Virus record (IMG/VR): IMGVR_UViG_3300009149_000226 | Span: 1-26,922 of that record | From: a virus | Reading direction: 5' to 3' (one strand) | Length of the DNA stretch: 26,922 bases | Part shown: one piece after another, positions 1 through 5,482 of the stretch | How positions within the stretch are numbered: the stretch's first letter is position 1 | Layout: each line of letters starts with the position of its first letter | Notes under the pieces: model-generated | What the model was told of the DNA's origin: nothing | The model's input: only the letters and a program-made list of their open reading frames with translations | Database searches by the model: none | Program-made: the position numbers and the translations under genes

Positions 1-579
1 AAGCATCTCTAATGCTGGAATAGAAGCGGATTGCCTTCCAGTTTTCTCTGTAGCCTCAGAAAGAGACGAATGAAACATCTCAAACCAGCTCGCAATGGAT
101 TCAGGGTTGGTGTGGCCAAGGAAATCCTTCAGACAGGTTTTTCCAACCTGCTTGTACTCCCCAGCTTCGTTCCTCAGGATGTAGAGCTTCTTCCGTTGGC
201 GCTTGCTATTGCAGTGTTCGCATTGCTGTTTGTTTTCCCGATAGTGGGTTGGGATTTCCTCACCGGGAATGGCGTTGATCAGAATCCCCTCAGGAGTGGA
301 TTCGACTTTTGCTATAAATTCCCAACCGTTGAGCTTGGGCGATGCTCCAGTGATTTCAATAACCTTGACAGTGTATTGGACTTCGTGTTGAAGATCGTCA
401 TCGAATTCAACCACTACCTTGTCTTCGGTTCCCCAAATCATGATTCCAGAACAGCCGAGCTTCTCAGCCTTCCGGTTCAGTTGTTCGATTCTCTTTTCGA
501 ATTTCTCCCAGTTCTCGATAGGAATCTCGAATTTGTGGGATTTGGGTTCGGTTTCGTTGGTCTTTGTCTCGTCGGTCAT
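1..579 (-). CDS. Phage hypothetical protein with CxxC zinc-binding motif (3' end outside window)
   Basis: Reading the minus strand from an ATG at 577-579 gives 193 codons without a stop down to base 1, so the C-terminus is missing. A strong GGAGGTGG ribosome site lies just upstream. The first 20 residues are polar. A predicted helical stretch follows (about 20-42), then a beta-rich segment. At 120-123 there is C-E-H-C followed by a basic patch, and C149 lies in a V-G-K-T-C-L-K-D-F-L-G motif. The CxxC, basic patch, aromatic and 'VG(K/R)xCLxDFLG' arrangement is one I recall from uncharacterised phage and plasmid proteins, probably a metal-binding fold. No enzyme function is visible. The gene is divergent from the thyX operon. 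Confidence 0.85.
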   Translation of the reverse strand, partial: MTDETKTNETEPKSHKFEIPIENWEKFEKRIEQLNRKAEKLGCSGIMIWGTEDKVVVEFDDDLQHEVQYTVKVIEITGASPKLNGWEFIAKVESTPEGILINAIPGEEIPTHYRENKQQCEHCNSKRQRKKLYILRNEAGEYKQVGKTCLKDFLGHTNPESIASWFEMFHSSLSEATEKTGRQSASIPALEML

Positions 580-620
580 GGTCCACCTCCATTCCTTATA
601 CTGATCTCTTCGGAACAATA

Positions 621-648
621 TTAAGGAACTTGAGGAAAATTTCCTTAA
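621..648. repeat. AT-rich inverted repeat between divergent genes
   Basis: TTAAGGAA at 621-628 and TTCCTTAA at 641-648 are perfect inverted arms around a 12-base spacer, followed by a run of A on the plus strand. It lies 42 bases upstream of the minus-strand gene ending at base 1 and could be an operator for either divergent unit. No matching promoter hexamers are obvious, so the role is open. Confidence 0.3.
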
Positions 649-750
649 AAAATCACGCAATGCTATCGGGACCTTTGTTGCGATTTTCCTACTTGCTCTA
701 GGGATATTGCATGGTGTAGGATGCGTTGTCAAAGAGCAATGGAGGTGTGT

Positions 751-825
751 GTGATTTCAGAAGAAGCTAGCTTTGTCAAATCCTTACTGGACGTAATCAG
801 ACGAGATCAGGAGAAGTCGGTTTGA
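751..825 (+). CDS. Possible 24-residue leader peptide
   Basis: A GTG at 751 follows GGAGG (741-745) at a good distance and opens 24 codons, ending in TGA at 823-825. The TTG start of the next gene (822-824) overlaps this stop. The overlap and good ribosome site suggest a translated leader that couples to the next gene. The peptide is mostly hydrophilic and matches nothing I recognise. It is too short to be sure it is real. Confidence 0.35.
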   Translation: MISEEASFVKSLLDVIRRDQEKSV

Positions 826-1178
826 GCTATAACGTGTGGTTAGAGGATCCAGTCAGTAAAGACGTGCTCGTGATATGCGGTAATCACCATATTCTTGGTG
901 CCAACTACGAAGTCGGCGGTTCTAACGAATTGTTTTTGAGCATCACCCAGAATTATCGACCAATTTTTGTCGAAGTTTTCGGCTTGGATGGGATTAGGTT
1001 TTTGTATGGAAAGTCTGGAGCTGAAACGATTCCGTTGTTAAAAACCGCTATTTCTAAGTTAAGAGACGATCCTGTTGATGATTATTGGAAATGCACACAA
1101 GGAAATGTCAAACGAGTTTTGTATAGTCTTTTGTCTTTTGCTCAAATGCGACCAGATGGAATTTGGTGTGGAGATTGA
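822..1178 (+). CDS. Small conserved phage protein, unknown function
   Basis: This 118-residue protein starts at TTG 822, with AGGAG at 809-813. The N-terminus S-Y-N-V-W-L-E-D-P-V is followed by a beta-rich middle. The C-terminal half carries Y-W-K-C-T-Q-G-N-V-K-R and ends R-P-D-G-I-W-C-G-D. I recall this pattern (YWxxTxGNxKxxL then PDGxWxGD) from small uncharacterised proteins of many tailed phages and prophages, so it is probably a genuine conserved accessory protein, but its role is unknown. It is the first substantial gene of the operon that ends in thyX, and the next gene starts two bases after its stop. Confidence 0.75.
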   Translation: MSYNVWLEDPVSKDVLVICGNHHILGANYEVGGSNELFLSITQNYRPIFVEVFGLDGIRFLYGKSGAETIPLLKTAISKLRDDPVDDYWKCTQGNVKRVLYSLLSFAQMRPDGIWCGD

Positions 1179-1180
1179 GA

Positions 1181-1414
1181 ATGATTTACTACACAGATGA
1201 AGGTCAACGGGTGACCAAGGATGAAATCAGGCGAGCCTGGGAGACTCAGTCGATTGTGTTGGTTCATCGACGAGGTATGACTACCGGGCTCTCGATTGGT
1301 AAGAAGTGGATTCCGAACCAGGGGACAAGCAGGGATGACGTCTGGACTTCAGCTCCTAGCAGTCTCCTTCAGTGCTACGGGATAGCTCGGGTCGGGGTGA
1401 GGGCGCGTCAATGA
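1181..1414 (+). CDS. Small phage protein, unknown function
   Basis: This 77-residue protein starts at ATG 1181, with GGAG close upstream; an earlier in-frame ATG at 1163 lies inside the previous gene and is less likely. The sequence M-I-Y-Y-T-D-E-G-Q-R-V-T-K-D-E-I is followed by an R-R-A-W helix and a short G-rich turn region. There is no transmembrane segment and no metal motif. The stop overlaps the ATG of the next tiny reading frame (ATGA), which supports operon organisation. The function is not recognised. Confidence 0.65.
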   Translation: MIYYTDEGQRVTKDEIRRAWETQSIVLVHRRGMTTGLSIGKKWIPNQGTSRDDVWTSAPSSLLQCYGIARVGVRARQ

Positions 1415-1488
1415 TCGACGCAGATCTTGTTCCCTGGATGTTTTGTCTCAACATTGTGTGTGTTGTCATTTGCATGAGGTGTCTGTGA
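1411..1488 (+). CDS. Possible 25-residue hydrophobic peptide
   Basis: ATG 1411 overlaps the previous stop in an ATGA junction, and the TGA at 1486-1488 overlaps the GTG start of the next gene (1485). The 25 residues include a hydrophobic Cys-rich run from about residue 9 to 25, so it could be a tiny membrane peptide. A GGGTGAGGG stretch upstream could serve as ribosome site. The start-stop overlaps on both sides are the main evidence, and it may only be a coupling device. Confidence 0.4.
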   Translation: MIDADLVPWMFCLNIVCVVICMRCL

Positions 1489-1703
1489 AGATTTGTGTTC
1501 CCTGCAAAAAAGAAATGAAGTGCGTCAAAACGGGATGCATCTGTGTCTGGCACGGTTCTCATGTCTATGCGGCGGATGAGTACGAGTGTTTTATTTGCGG
1601 GTCGAAGATTCGGGTTTGCAATACGAATCCATATTTTGATCCAGAGGCTATGACCAAGGCTTACAAGATTCCTCTTGATATGACTGAATCCGGGGAGGAG
1701 TAG
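1485..1703 (+). CDS. Small zinc-ribbon phage protein
   Basis: I chose GTG 1485 because GAGG lies six bases upstream and the codon overlaps the preceding TGA; an in-frame TTG at 1443 would add 14 residues but sits inside the upstream frame. The 72-residue protein has paired cysteines near the N-terminus (C-V-P-C, then K-C and G-C-I-C) and a second pair in Y-E-C-F-I-C-G-S-K, followed by C-N-T-N-P-Y. This is a zinc-ribbon-like arrangement seen in many small phage proteins. Residues after P-Y are acidic and probably disordered. The specific role is unknown. It is the first of three consecutive Cys-pair proteins. Confidence 0.7.
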   Translation: MKICVPCKKEMKCVKTGCICVWHGSHVYAADEYECFICGSKIRVCNTNPYFDPEAMTKAYKIPLDMTESGEE

Positions 1704-1705
1704 GG

Positions 1706-2131
1706 GTGGTCAATTTCGCTGACTATGCGGTGAGTTCATTTAGTGAACGAGAGCAGGAGTTCATCAGCAAATGCCCCTACTGTCCGGGGAAGCCTCAGCT
1801 CGCCAAGTTTGGAAATCCTCTTTATCCGTACAAAGAGGATTTTCTTCCTGTCTGGATATGTCCCGACTGCAAGGCTTATGTTGGATGTCACCCAAAGAGC
1901 TACCGACCAAAAGGTTTCCTTGCTAATCAAGAATTCAGGACTCTGCGTAAAAAAGCTCATGCGCTATTCGATCCCATTTGGAAGAATAGACAGATGCACC
2001 GAGGGAAAGCCTACAAGAGAATGGCTGAGATACTGAACATATTGCCAGATCACGCGCACATCTCTCAGTTGAGCATCCCCCAGCTCAAGAAGTTGATAAG
2101 GTCTTTGGAGCTTAGGAGGCAACGGAGATGA
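1706..2131 (+). CDS. Zinc-finger-containing protein (DUF3268-like)
   Basis: This 141-residue protein starts at GTG 1706 behind GGGGAGGAG. The first CxxC is in K-C-P-Y-C-P-G near residue 24 and the second is W-I-C-P-D-C-K-A-Y-V-G-C-H near residue 51. Conserved R-x-L-R-x-x-A-H and F-D-P-I-W segments follow, then a basic C-terminal helix. This order matches my memory of DUF3268 'zinc-finger-containing' proteins common in phages and prophages, whose biochemical role is not established. The stop overlaps the start of the next gene (ATGA), so translation is probably coupled. Confidence 0.8.
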   Translation: MVNFADYAVSSFSEREQEFISKCPYCPGKPQLAKFGNPLYPYKEDFLPVWICPDCKAYVGCHPKSYRPKGFLANQEFRTLRKKAHALFDPIWKNRQMHRGKAYKRMAEILNILPDHAHISQLSIPQLKKLIRSLELRRQRR

Positions 2132-2307
2132 AGGAAAAGATCATTTGCAAGCTATGCAACAAAACGGTATTGGCAGTATATGATTCAGAGGTTGAGTTGA
2201 ATGATATCGACAGTGAGATTCTCGATATAGTGAGAAATACTCCTTGTTCAAAATGTGTTCCAGTGGAAGGGTTTATTAAGCAGTTAGAGAAGGAGAGGCT
2301 GATATGA
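2128..2307 (+). CDS. 59-residue four-cysteine protein
   Basis: ATG 2128 overlaps the previous stop and its own TGA (2305-2307) overlaps the thyX ATG at 2304. AGGAGG lies nine bases upstream. The protein has C7-K-L-C10 and C40-S-K-C43 flanking an acidic middle, giving a compact zinc-ribbon layout, and a Lys/Glu-rich helical C-terminus. The tight overlaps at both ends and the intact cysteine pairs make it a convincing gene despite its size. Nucleic-acid or protein binding is plausible; nothing more specific can be said. Confidence 0.7.
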   Translation: MKEKIICKLCNKTVLAVYDSEVELNDIDSEILDIVRNTPCSKCVPVEGFIKQLEKERLI

Positions 2308-2927
2308 GAGTATCGATGATTTCTTGTACTGAAAAACCTGAGAATAAGATCGAGTTTGCGGCTAGGAATTGTTACGGTTCCATAGACAAGTCAGGAACTA
2401 ATCCTGCTTTCTTGCGAAGCTTGATCAAGCGCGGTCATTTCGGGATTCTTGAGCACGCTCACGCTTCGTTTTTTGTCTCTGGGGTATCGAGGGCGTGTTC
2501 CCATCAGTTCGTGCGGCATCGGATTTTTTCATACTGTCAGGAATCTCAGCGGTTCGTCACGTATGAGGAGCTTCCCTATGTGATCCCGCCGTCGATAGAG
2601 AAGGATCCTGAGGCGCTCAGGGTGTATATCGATCACATGAACCGTAGTCTTGATTGCTACAAGGTGCTCACAGGGCTTGGGGTCCCGAAAGAAGATGCTC
2701 GGTACGTGTTTCCAAACGCGATAGAGACGAACATTGTTGTGTCTGGCAATTTCCGCGCTCTCCTTGAGTATTTCCAGCAGAGGCTAGACAAGCCAGCACA
2801 GTGGGAAATCAAGCTTATGAGCAAGGAGATGTGGGAGCTTTTGGAATTGACTGCTCCCAATGTGTTTGCGCGAGATTCTCTTGAGAATGTAGTCAAAAGA
2901 GACTACTCTATTCTGGACGCTGCTTAG
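2304..2927 (+). CDS. thyX: Flavin-dependent thymidylate synthase
   Basis: This 207-residue protein makes dTMP from dUMP using FAD, NADPH and methylene-tetrahydrofolate in the cytoplasm. The diagnostic ThyX motif R-H-R-x5-S-x-R is present at residues 71-83 (R-H-R-I-F-S-Y-C-Q-E-S-Q-R). Also visible are the upstream G-H-F-G-I-L-E-H-A segment (44-52) and the downstream D-A-R-Y-V-F-P (131-137), N-F-R (149-151), and R-x6-Q-W-E-I-K (160-170) blocks typical of the family. The length is normal for ThyX. It is the last gene of the plus-strand operon and is translationally coupled to the small Cys protein before it. Together with the dUTPase further on it would supply dTMP for phage replication. Confidence 0.97.
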   Translation: MRVSMISCTEKPENKIEFAARNCYGSIDKSGTNPAFLRSLIKRGHFGILEHAHASFFVSGVSRACSHQFVRHRIFSYCQESQRFVTYEELPYVIPPSIEKDPEALRVYIDHMNRSLDCYKVLTGLGVPKEDARYVFPNAIETNIVVSGNFRALLEYFQQRLDKPAQWEIKLMSKEMWELLELTAPNVFARDSLENVVKRDYSILDAA

Positions 2928-2994
2928 GTTGCGCTTTGGTCTACAATGACCCAGAAACCTTGTTTAACCTCTGCATTGGTCTAGGCGGCGTTAC

Positions 2995-3360
2995 TCAATC
3001 ACCAAACCATGTATTCCCAATCTTGTGCTTGCTTCCACTGAAAGAGTCTCCGTCGCTGTCGGTTCCGTGGTAGAAGTAGCTGTTACCCAGCCGAGTGCCG
3101 GTCGCGTTCCAGGAGTCTCCATCAGAATCCCTTCCGTTATAGAAGTCAGTGTCGCCTACTTTGGTCTTTGTCGATGACCAGGATGATCCTGTTCTGCTAT
3201 TGTGTCCGTTAGTGAATTCCATGCCGCCGACTTTGTTTGTTGTGTATGAGCTTCCATCGTCGCAATTGGAAAACCGCATCGATCCTACATTGTTGGTTCG
3301 GCATCCAGCCTGTGCATACTGACTACAAAACAAACTGACAATTACTATGGACCTAAGCAT
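2995..3360 (-). CDS. Exported small repeat protein
   Basis: This 121-residue protein has a signal peptide: M-L-R followed by a hydrophobic stretch and a likely cut after A-Q-A (residues 16-18). The mature part is about five imperfect copies of a 21-23 residue unit of the form T-x-x-(K/R)-(V/L/I)-G-x-x-x-F-x-x-G-x-x-x-D-G-x-S, rich in Gly, Ser, Asp and aromatic residues, which suggests a beta-solenoid or adhesive surface protein. A weak AAGGGG ribosome site precedes the ATG. It lies downstream of the collagen-like lipoprotein on the same strand. A cargo ('moron') function at the host envelope is possible. It converges on thyX. Confidence 0.7.
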   Translation of the reverse strand: MLRSIVIVSLFCSQYAQAGCRTNNVGSMRFSNCDDGSSYTTNKVGGMEFTNGHNSRTGSSWSSTKTKVGDTDFYNGRDSDGDSWNATGTRLGNSYFYHGTDSDGDSFSGSKHKIGNTWFGD

Positions 3361-3386
3361 GATCGCCCCTTTCGTTCTGGTTGCTC

Positions 3387-3408
3387 TCCCATCATGTTTG
3401 TGATGGGA
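3387..3408. terminator. Hairpin between two exported-protein genes
   Basis: TCCCATCA at 3387-3394 and TGATGGGA at 3401-3408 form a perfect 8-bp stem with a 6-base loop. It lies in the 62-base gap between the collagen-like gene and the small repeat-protein gene on the minus strand. No T-run follows on either strand, so it may be a weak terminator or an mRNA-stabilising structure. Confidence 0.4.
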
Positions 3409-3422
3409 ATACCTTGTGACTT

Positions 3423-3668
3423 TTACTCGTAATCGAAGGTGAATGGACCCGTGAGAACCGTGTTTGGACCTCTATTATCGAGAGGATATGAATCAAGGGT
3501 TCCGGTGTCGTTTGTGCATGTCATTCCACTTGCTGAAAGTTCGCCGTAGCTCCGATAGTAAACCGATTCGGAATCAGCGTTTGTCGTTACAAATTTCGTA
3601 CCATTCACATCAATAACTTGGTTAGGAAATGGTCGCTCCAGTGCCCAACCATCATTGCCAGTGCAATT
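3423..3668 (-). pseudogene. C-terminal remnant of the collagen-like lipoprotein
   Basis: These 81 codons continue in exactly the same frame as the upstream lipoprotein gene, directly after its TAA (3669-3671), and end at a second stop at 3423. The first residues, N-C-T-G-N-D-G, resemble the 'NCTG' segment that I recall near the start of the last domain in bacterial collagen-like proteins of this type, and the upstream part ends just before it. No good ribosome site precedes the first internal ATG. I therefore read this as the severed end of one ancestral gene of about 288 residues, not as a separate gene. Confidence 0.6.
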
Positions 3669-4289
3669 TTATAGAGCGAAGAGAAGAATGTTGTTAGTGG
3701 TGGGGCTATTAGCTTTGAAATATTTGAGAGTGTGACCAGTCGAGACTGAGATTGTGTGCAACAGATCATCCTCGGTGACTACGACAAGGCTAGAAGGAAA
3801 ATCGGAAGCATCGAACACAAAACCAGCGAGGGTATCGTTGACATCATAAGCGAGGACAGAGGGTCCTCGCGCTCCCTGAGCCCCATCGTTACCCTGTGCC
3901 CCATTGTTACCCTGTGATCCCTGTGCTCCCTGAGCCCCCTGTGCTCCCTGCGCTCCCTGAGCCCCCTGAGCCCCCTGTGTTCCATCAACCCCATCAGCTC
4001 CACGCTCACCTTGCGCTCCTCGATCTCCAGCGTCCCCTTTGTCACCTTTTAATCCCTGGCCGTCTCGACCATCCCGACCAACGCAATCATCGGCATTGAT
4101 ATCTCCATCTGTGTTGCGGTCGCCGACCGAGTCAAAGCAGTTCACGCCGTCCTTGCCGTCCTTCCCGGTTCCCGAAGGGGACTCCTCAGCCTTGGCGAGG
4201 TTTTGTTGTGTCAGCGCATCCACGGCGTCGTTTGTCGCATCGCCGCATCCCCAAAGACCCAGAGCCAGAATTGCGAGAAGAGCTTTCAT
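3669..4289 (-). CDS. Collagen-like lipoprotein, truncated by in-frame TAA
   Basis: This 206-residue protein starts with a lipoprotein signal (M-K-A then a hydrophobic run; lipobox L12-W-G-C15), so it should be exported and lipid-anchored at Cys15. Residues 51-69 hold C-F-D followed by D-R-N-T-D-G-D-I-N-A-D-D-C, a Ca-loop-like acidic segment. Residues 71-142 are mostly G-X-Y collagen-like triplets, including a run of G-A-Q. Residues 144-206 begin a beta-rich C-terminal domain that is cut off. Collagen-like segments in phages usually belong to fibres, but the lipobox argues for a host-envelope protein. The ribosome site is GGAGGTG. See the remnant at 3423-3668. Confidence 0.75.
   Translation of the reverse strand: MKALLAILALGLWGCGDATNDAVDALTQQNLAKAEESPSGTGKDGKDGVNCFDSVGDRNTDGDINADDCVGRDGRDGQGLKGDKGDAGDRGAQGERGADGVDGTQGAQGAQGAQGAQGAQGAQGSQGNNGAQGNDGAQGARGPSVLAYDVNDTLAGFVFDASDFPSSLVVVTEDDLLHTISVSTGHTLKYFKANSPTTNNILLFAL
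3912..3983 (-). repeat. 9-bp tandem repeat coding G-A-Q triplets
   Basis: On the minus strand the unit GGN-GCN-CAG is repeated about seven times with a few third-base and one A-to-S change. It encodes consecutive G-A-Q collagen triplets of the lipoprotein (residues 103-126). Such arrays expand and contract by slippage, so the number of units may vary between relatives. Confidence 0.8.
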
Positions 4290-4362
4290 TTCACACCTCC
4301 ATTGAATCGTTTCTCCGTCCTACATAAGGTATCGGGACGCTTTTGGGAGACTTGAGATCTTT

Positions 4363-4391
4363 TTGTGAAAATCATGTAATTGAGCTATCTT
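4363..4391 (+). promoter_or_regulatory. Possible sigma70-type promoter, plus strand
   Basis: TTGTGA (4363-4368), a 17-base spacer and TATCTT (4386-4391) match four of six consensus positions in each hexamer. Transcription would start near 4398, about 25 bases before the terminator at 4422. It is the only reasonable plus-strand promoter I see ahead of the head operon. Confidence 0.35.
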
Positions 4392-4421
4392 AGGAAATGA
4401 TCATGTTTCCACAGTTGCGAG

Positions 4422-4449
4422 CCACTGCAAATCAATGCGGTGGTTTTTT
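4422..4449 (+). terminator. Rho-independent terminator
   Basis: CCACTGCA (4422-4429) pairs with TGCGGTGG (4436-4443), with one U-G wobble, around a 6-base loop, and TTTTTT follows at once. This is a textbook plus-strand intrinsic terminator. No plus-strand gene ends just before it, so it would end either a short leader RNA from the promoter at 4363 or readthrough from the thyX operon. It could act as an attenuator for the genes downstream. Confidence 0.65.
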
Positions 4450-4474
4450 CTTTGAAATCATTGAACTAATCCCG

Positions 4475-4492
4475 TGCTTGCAAGTGCAAGCA
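4475..4492. promoter_or_regulatory. Perfect palindrome, candidate operator
   Basis: TGCTTGCA, two bases (AG), then TGCAAGCA form a perfect 8+2+8 inverted repeat. It lies about 50 bases upstream of a ribbon-helix-helix gene, the kind of dimeric regulator that binds such sites and often represses its own operon. Binding by that protein is inference. Confidence 0.45.
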
Positions 4493-4539
4493 ATTGCTGT
4501 TGATCTGTAAGTAGGAACAATGGCTTGGGGTGTAAGCAC

Positions 4540-4749
4540 TTGAAAAAGATGTTGTCGGTCAGAGTTAAACCGGAGACCTTCGAAGTCGTGCAAGCGATAG
4601 CTCGGCAACGTCGAATTTCCCAAGGCGAGGTTATTGATGAGCTTTTGAGTGCAAAGGATAAGCATCCTTCGAAAATGCAAGGGGCAATTCTGGCGTATCT
4701 TGTCCCTGTGCAGACGTCCGCACTATCACTTTTGGAGATTCCCGAATGA
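4540..4749 (+). CDS. Ribbon-helix-helix DNA-binding protein
   Basis: A short beta strand (M-L-S-V-R-V-K-P) is followed by a helix (T-F-E-V-V-Q-A-I-A-R-Q-R), a turn with S-Q, and a second helix (G-E-V-I-D-E-L-L). This is the MetJ/Arc/CopG ribbon-helix-helix pattern, so the protein probably binds DNA as a dimer. About 35 residues of less conserved tail follow. The start is uncertain: TTG 4540 (GGGGTG upstream, giving L-K-K-M), TTG 4525 (AGGA upstream) and ATG 4549 (poor ribosome site) are all in frame. It is the first gene of the head operon and overlaps the next gene (ATGA). It may autoregulate through the palindrome at 4475. Confidence 0.7.
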   Translation: MKKMLSVRVKPETFEVVQAIARQRRISQGEVIDELLSAKDKHPSKMQGAILAYLVPVQTSALSLLEIPE

Positions 4750-4982
4750 AAGCTTTCGTTGATATTGATGGATTATGGTTTGATGTGATGCGTGTTGAGG
4801 GAATCGGTCCCCGGCCCGAGGGTGGAGCGACTATCGTCATGCAGAGTGGGAAGGAGTTTCACTTCAAGAGTGATCCAGAGAAATTGCAAAAGACGCTCTT
4901 CACTCTAATACAGCAAGCCGATCAGCAATCAAATCTACCTCCACCAACTCCCATTCGAAGAACGCCGAGGAAAAAATCATGA
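4746..4982 (+). CDS. Small phage protein, unknown function
   Basis: This 78-residue protein starts at ATG 4746, overlapping the previous stop. The first 45 residues look like beta strands (A-F-V-D-I-D-G-L-W-F-D-V then A-T-I-V-M-Q-S-G-K-E-F-H-F). An amphipathic helix follows (E-K-L-Q-K-T-L-F-T-L-I-Q-Q-A), then a Pro-rich, basic tail. No known motif is evident. Its stop overlaps the dUTPase start, so it is translated as part of the same operon. Confidence 0.65.
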   Translation: MKAFVDIDGLWFDVMRVEGIGPRPEGGATIVMQSGKEFHFKSDPEKLQKTLFTLIQQADQQSNLPPPTPIRRTPRKKS

Positions 4983-5479
4983 AGCTTCCTTTCAGAATAG
5001 ATTTTCGTGGTTCGTATGGAAGCTTTGAATACAAAACACTCTTGAGTTGTGCTGCTGATATTTCACTTCAGCCTGGGGGAGTGGGGGATGTTTGGTGGGA
5101 TGAGGAGACGAAAGTCTGGACAATTCCCAACGGTACTTCTGTCGCGCTTCCCACTGGTCTCTTTATTGTTGATGTGGATCGCCAGGGAATTTCGGAGTGG
5201 ACCCACCTTGGGTTCGATGTCGTTCCCCGATTCCGGATTCTCCCAAGATCTTCGTTTTCTAAAGCGAGGATTGGCTGTGAGATTGGAACGATTGAAGCTG
5301 ACTACGAAGGCTTTCAGATGTTCGTGATTCTCGACAATAAGTCCGGAAAGGAATTTTCCTTATCTCCCGGGGATCGTATTGGCCAGCTAGAAATGGGTTT
5401 GGCGTTTCGAATTCCAGGGGTGCCAGTACGAAATGAAATGCGCACCGGGGGCTTTGGGAGCACTGGTCTGAAGGGCTGA
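4979..5479 (+). CDS. dut: dUTPase (dUTP diphosphatase)
   Basis: This enzyme would hydrolyse dUTP to dUMP and pyrophosphate, keeping uracil out of DNA and feeding ThyX. All five family motifs are visible in 166 residues: motif 1 S-C-A-A-D-I-S-L (23-30), motif 2 P-R-S-S-F-S-K (89-95), motif 3 G-T-I-E-A-D-Y-E-G (103-111), motif 4 G-D-R-I-G-Q-L (131-137) and motif 5 R-T-G-G-F-G-S-T-G (155-163). The length and motif order fit a homotrimeric dUTPase. In motif 3 the usual catalytic Asp (I-D-x-D-Y) is Glu106, an unusual but conservative change. The start is ATG 4979, in an ATGA overlap with the previous gene. Confidence 0.92.
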   Translation: MKLPFRIDFRGSYGSFEYKTLLSCAADISLQPGGVGDVWWDEETKVWTIPNGTSVALPTGLFIVDVDRQGISEWTHLGFDVVPRFRILPRSSFSKARIGCEIGTIEADYEGFQMFVILDNKSGKEFSLSPGDRIGQLEMGLAFRIPGVPVRNEMRTGGFGSTGLKG

Positions 5480-5482
5480 TGA

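Noticed and set aside
31-624. Plus-strand frame of 197 codons at the window start
   Set aside because: It is the complement of the minus-strand zinc-binding gene (1-579), which has a strong ribosome site and recognisable CxxC motifs.
3423-3608. Independent 61-residue minus-strand gene
   Set aside because: It is in the same frame as the truncated lipoprotein, lacks its own ribosome site, and is better read as the severed C-terminus.
3891-3990. Possible CRISPR or iteron array from the regular 9-bp repeats
   Set aside because: The units are contiguous, without spacers, and encode Gly-Ala-Gln collagen triplets.
4403-4510. 35-codon plus-strand frame with AGGAAA upstream
   Set aside because: It runs through the terminator and the palindrome and has no protein-like pattern; regulatory use of this DNA is the better explanation.
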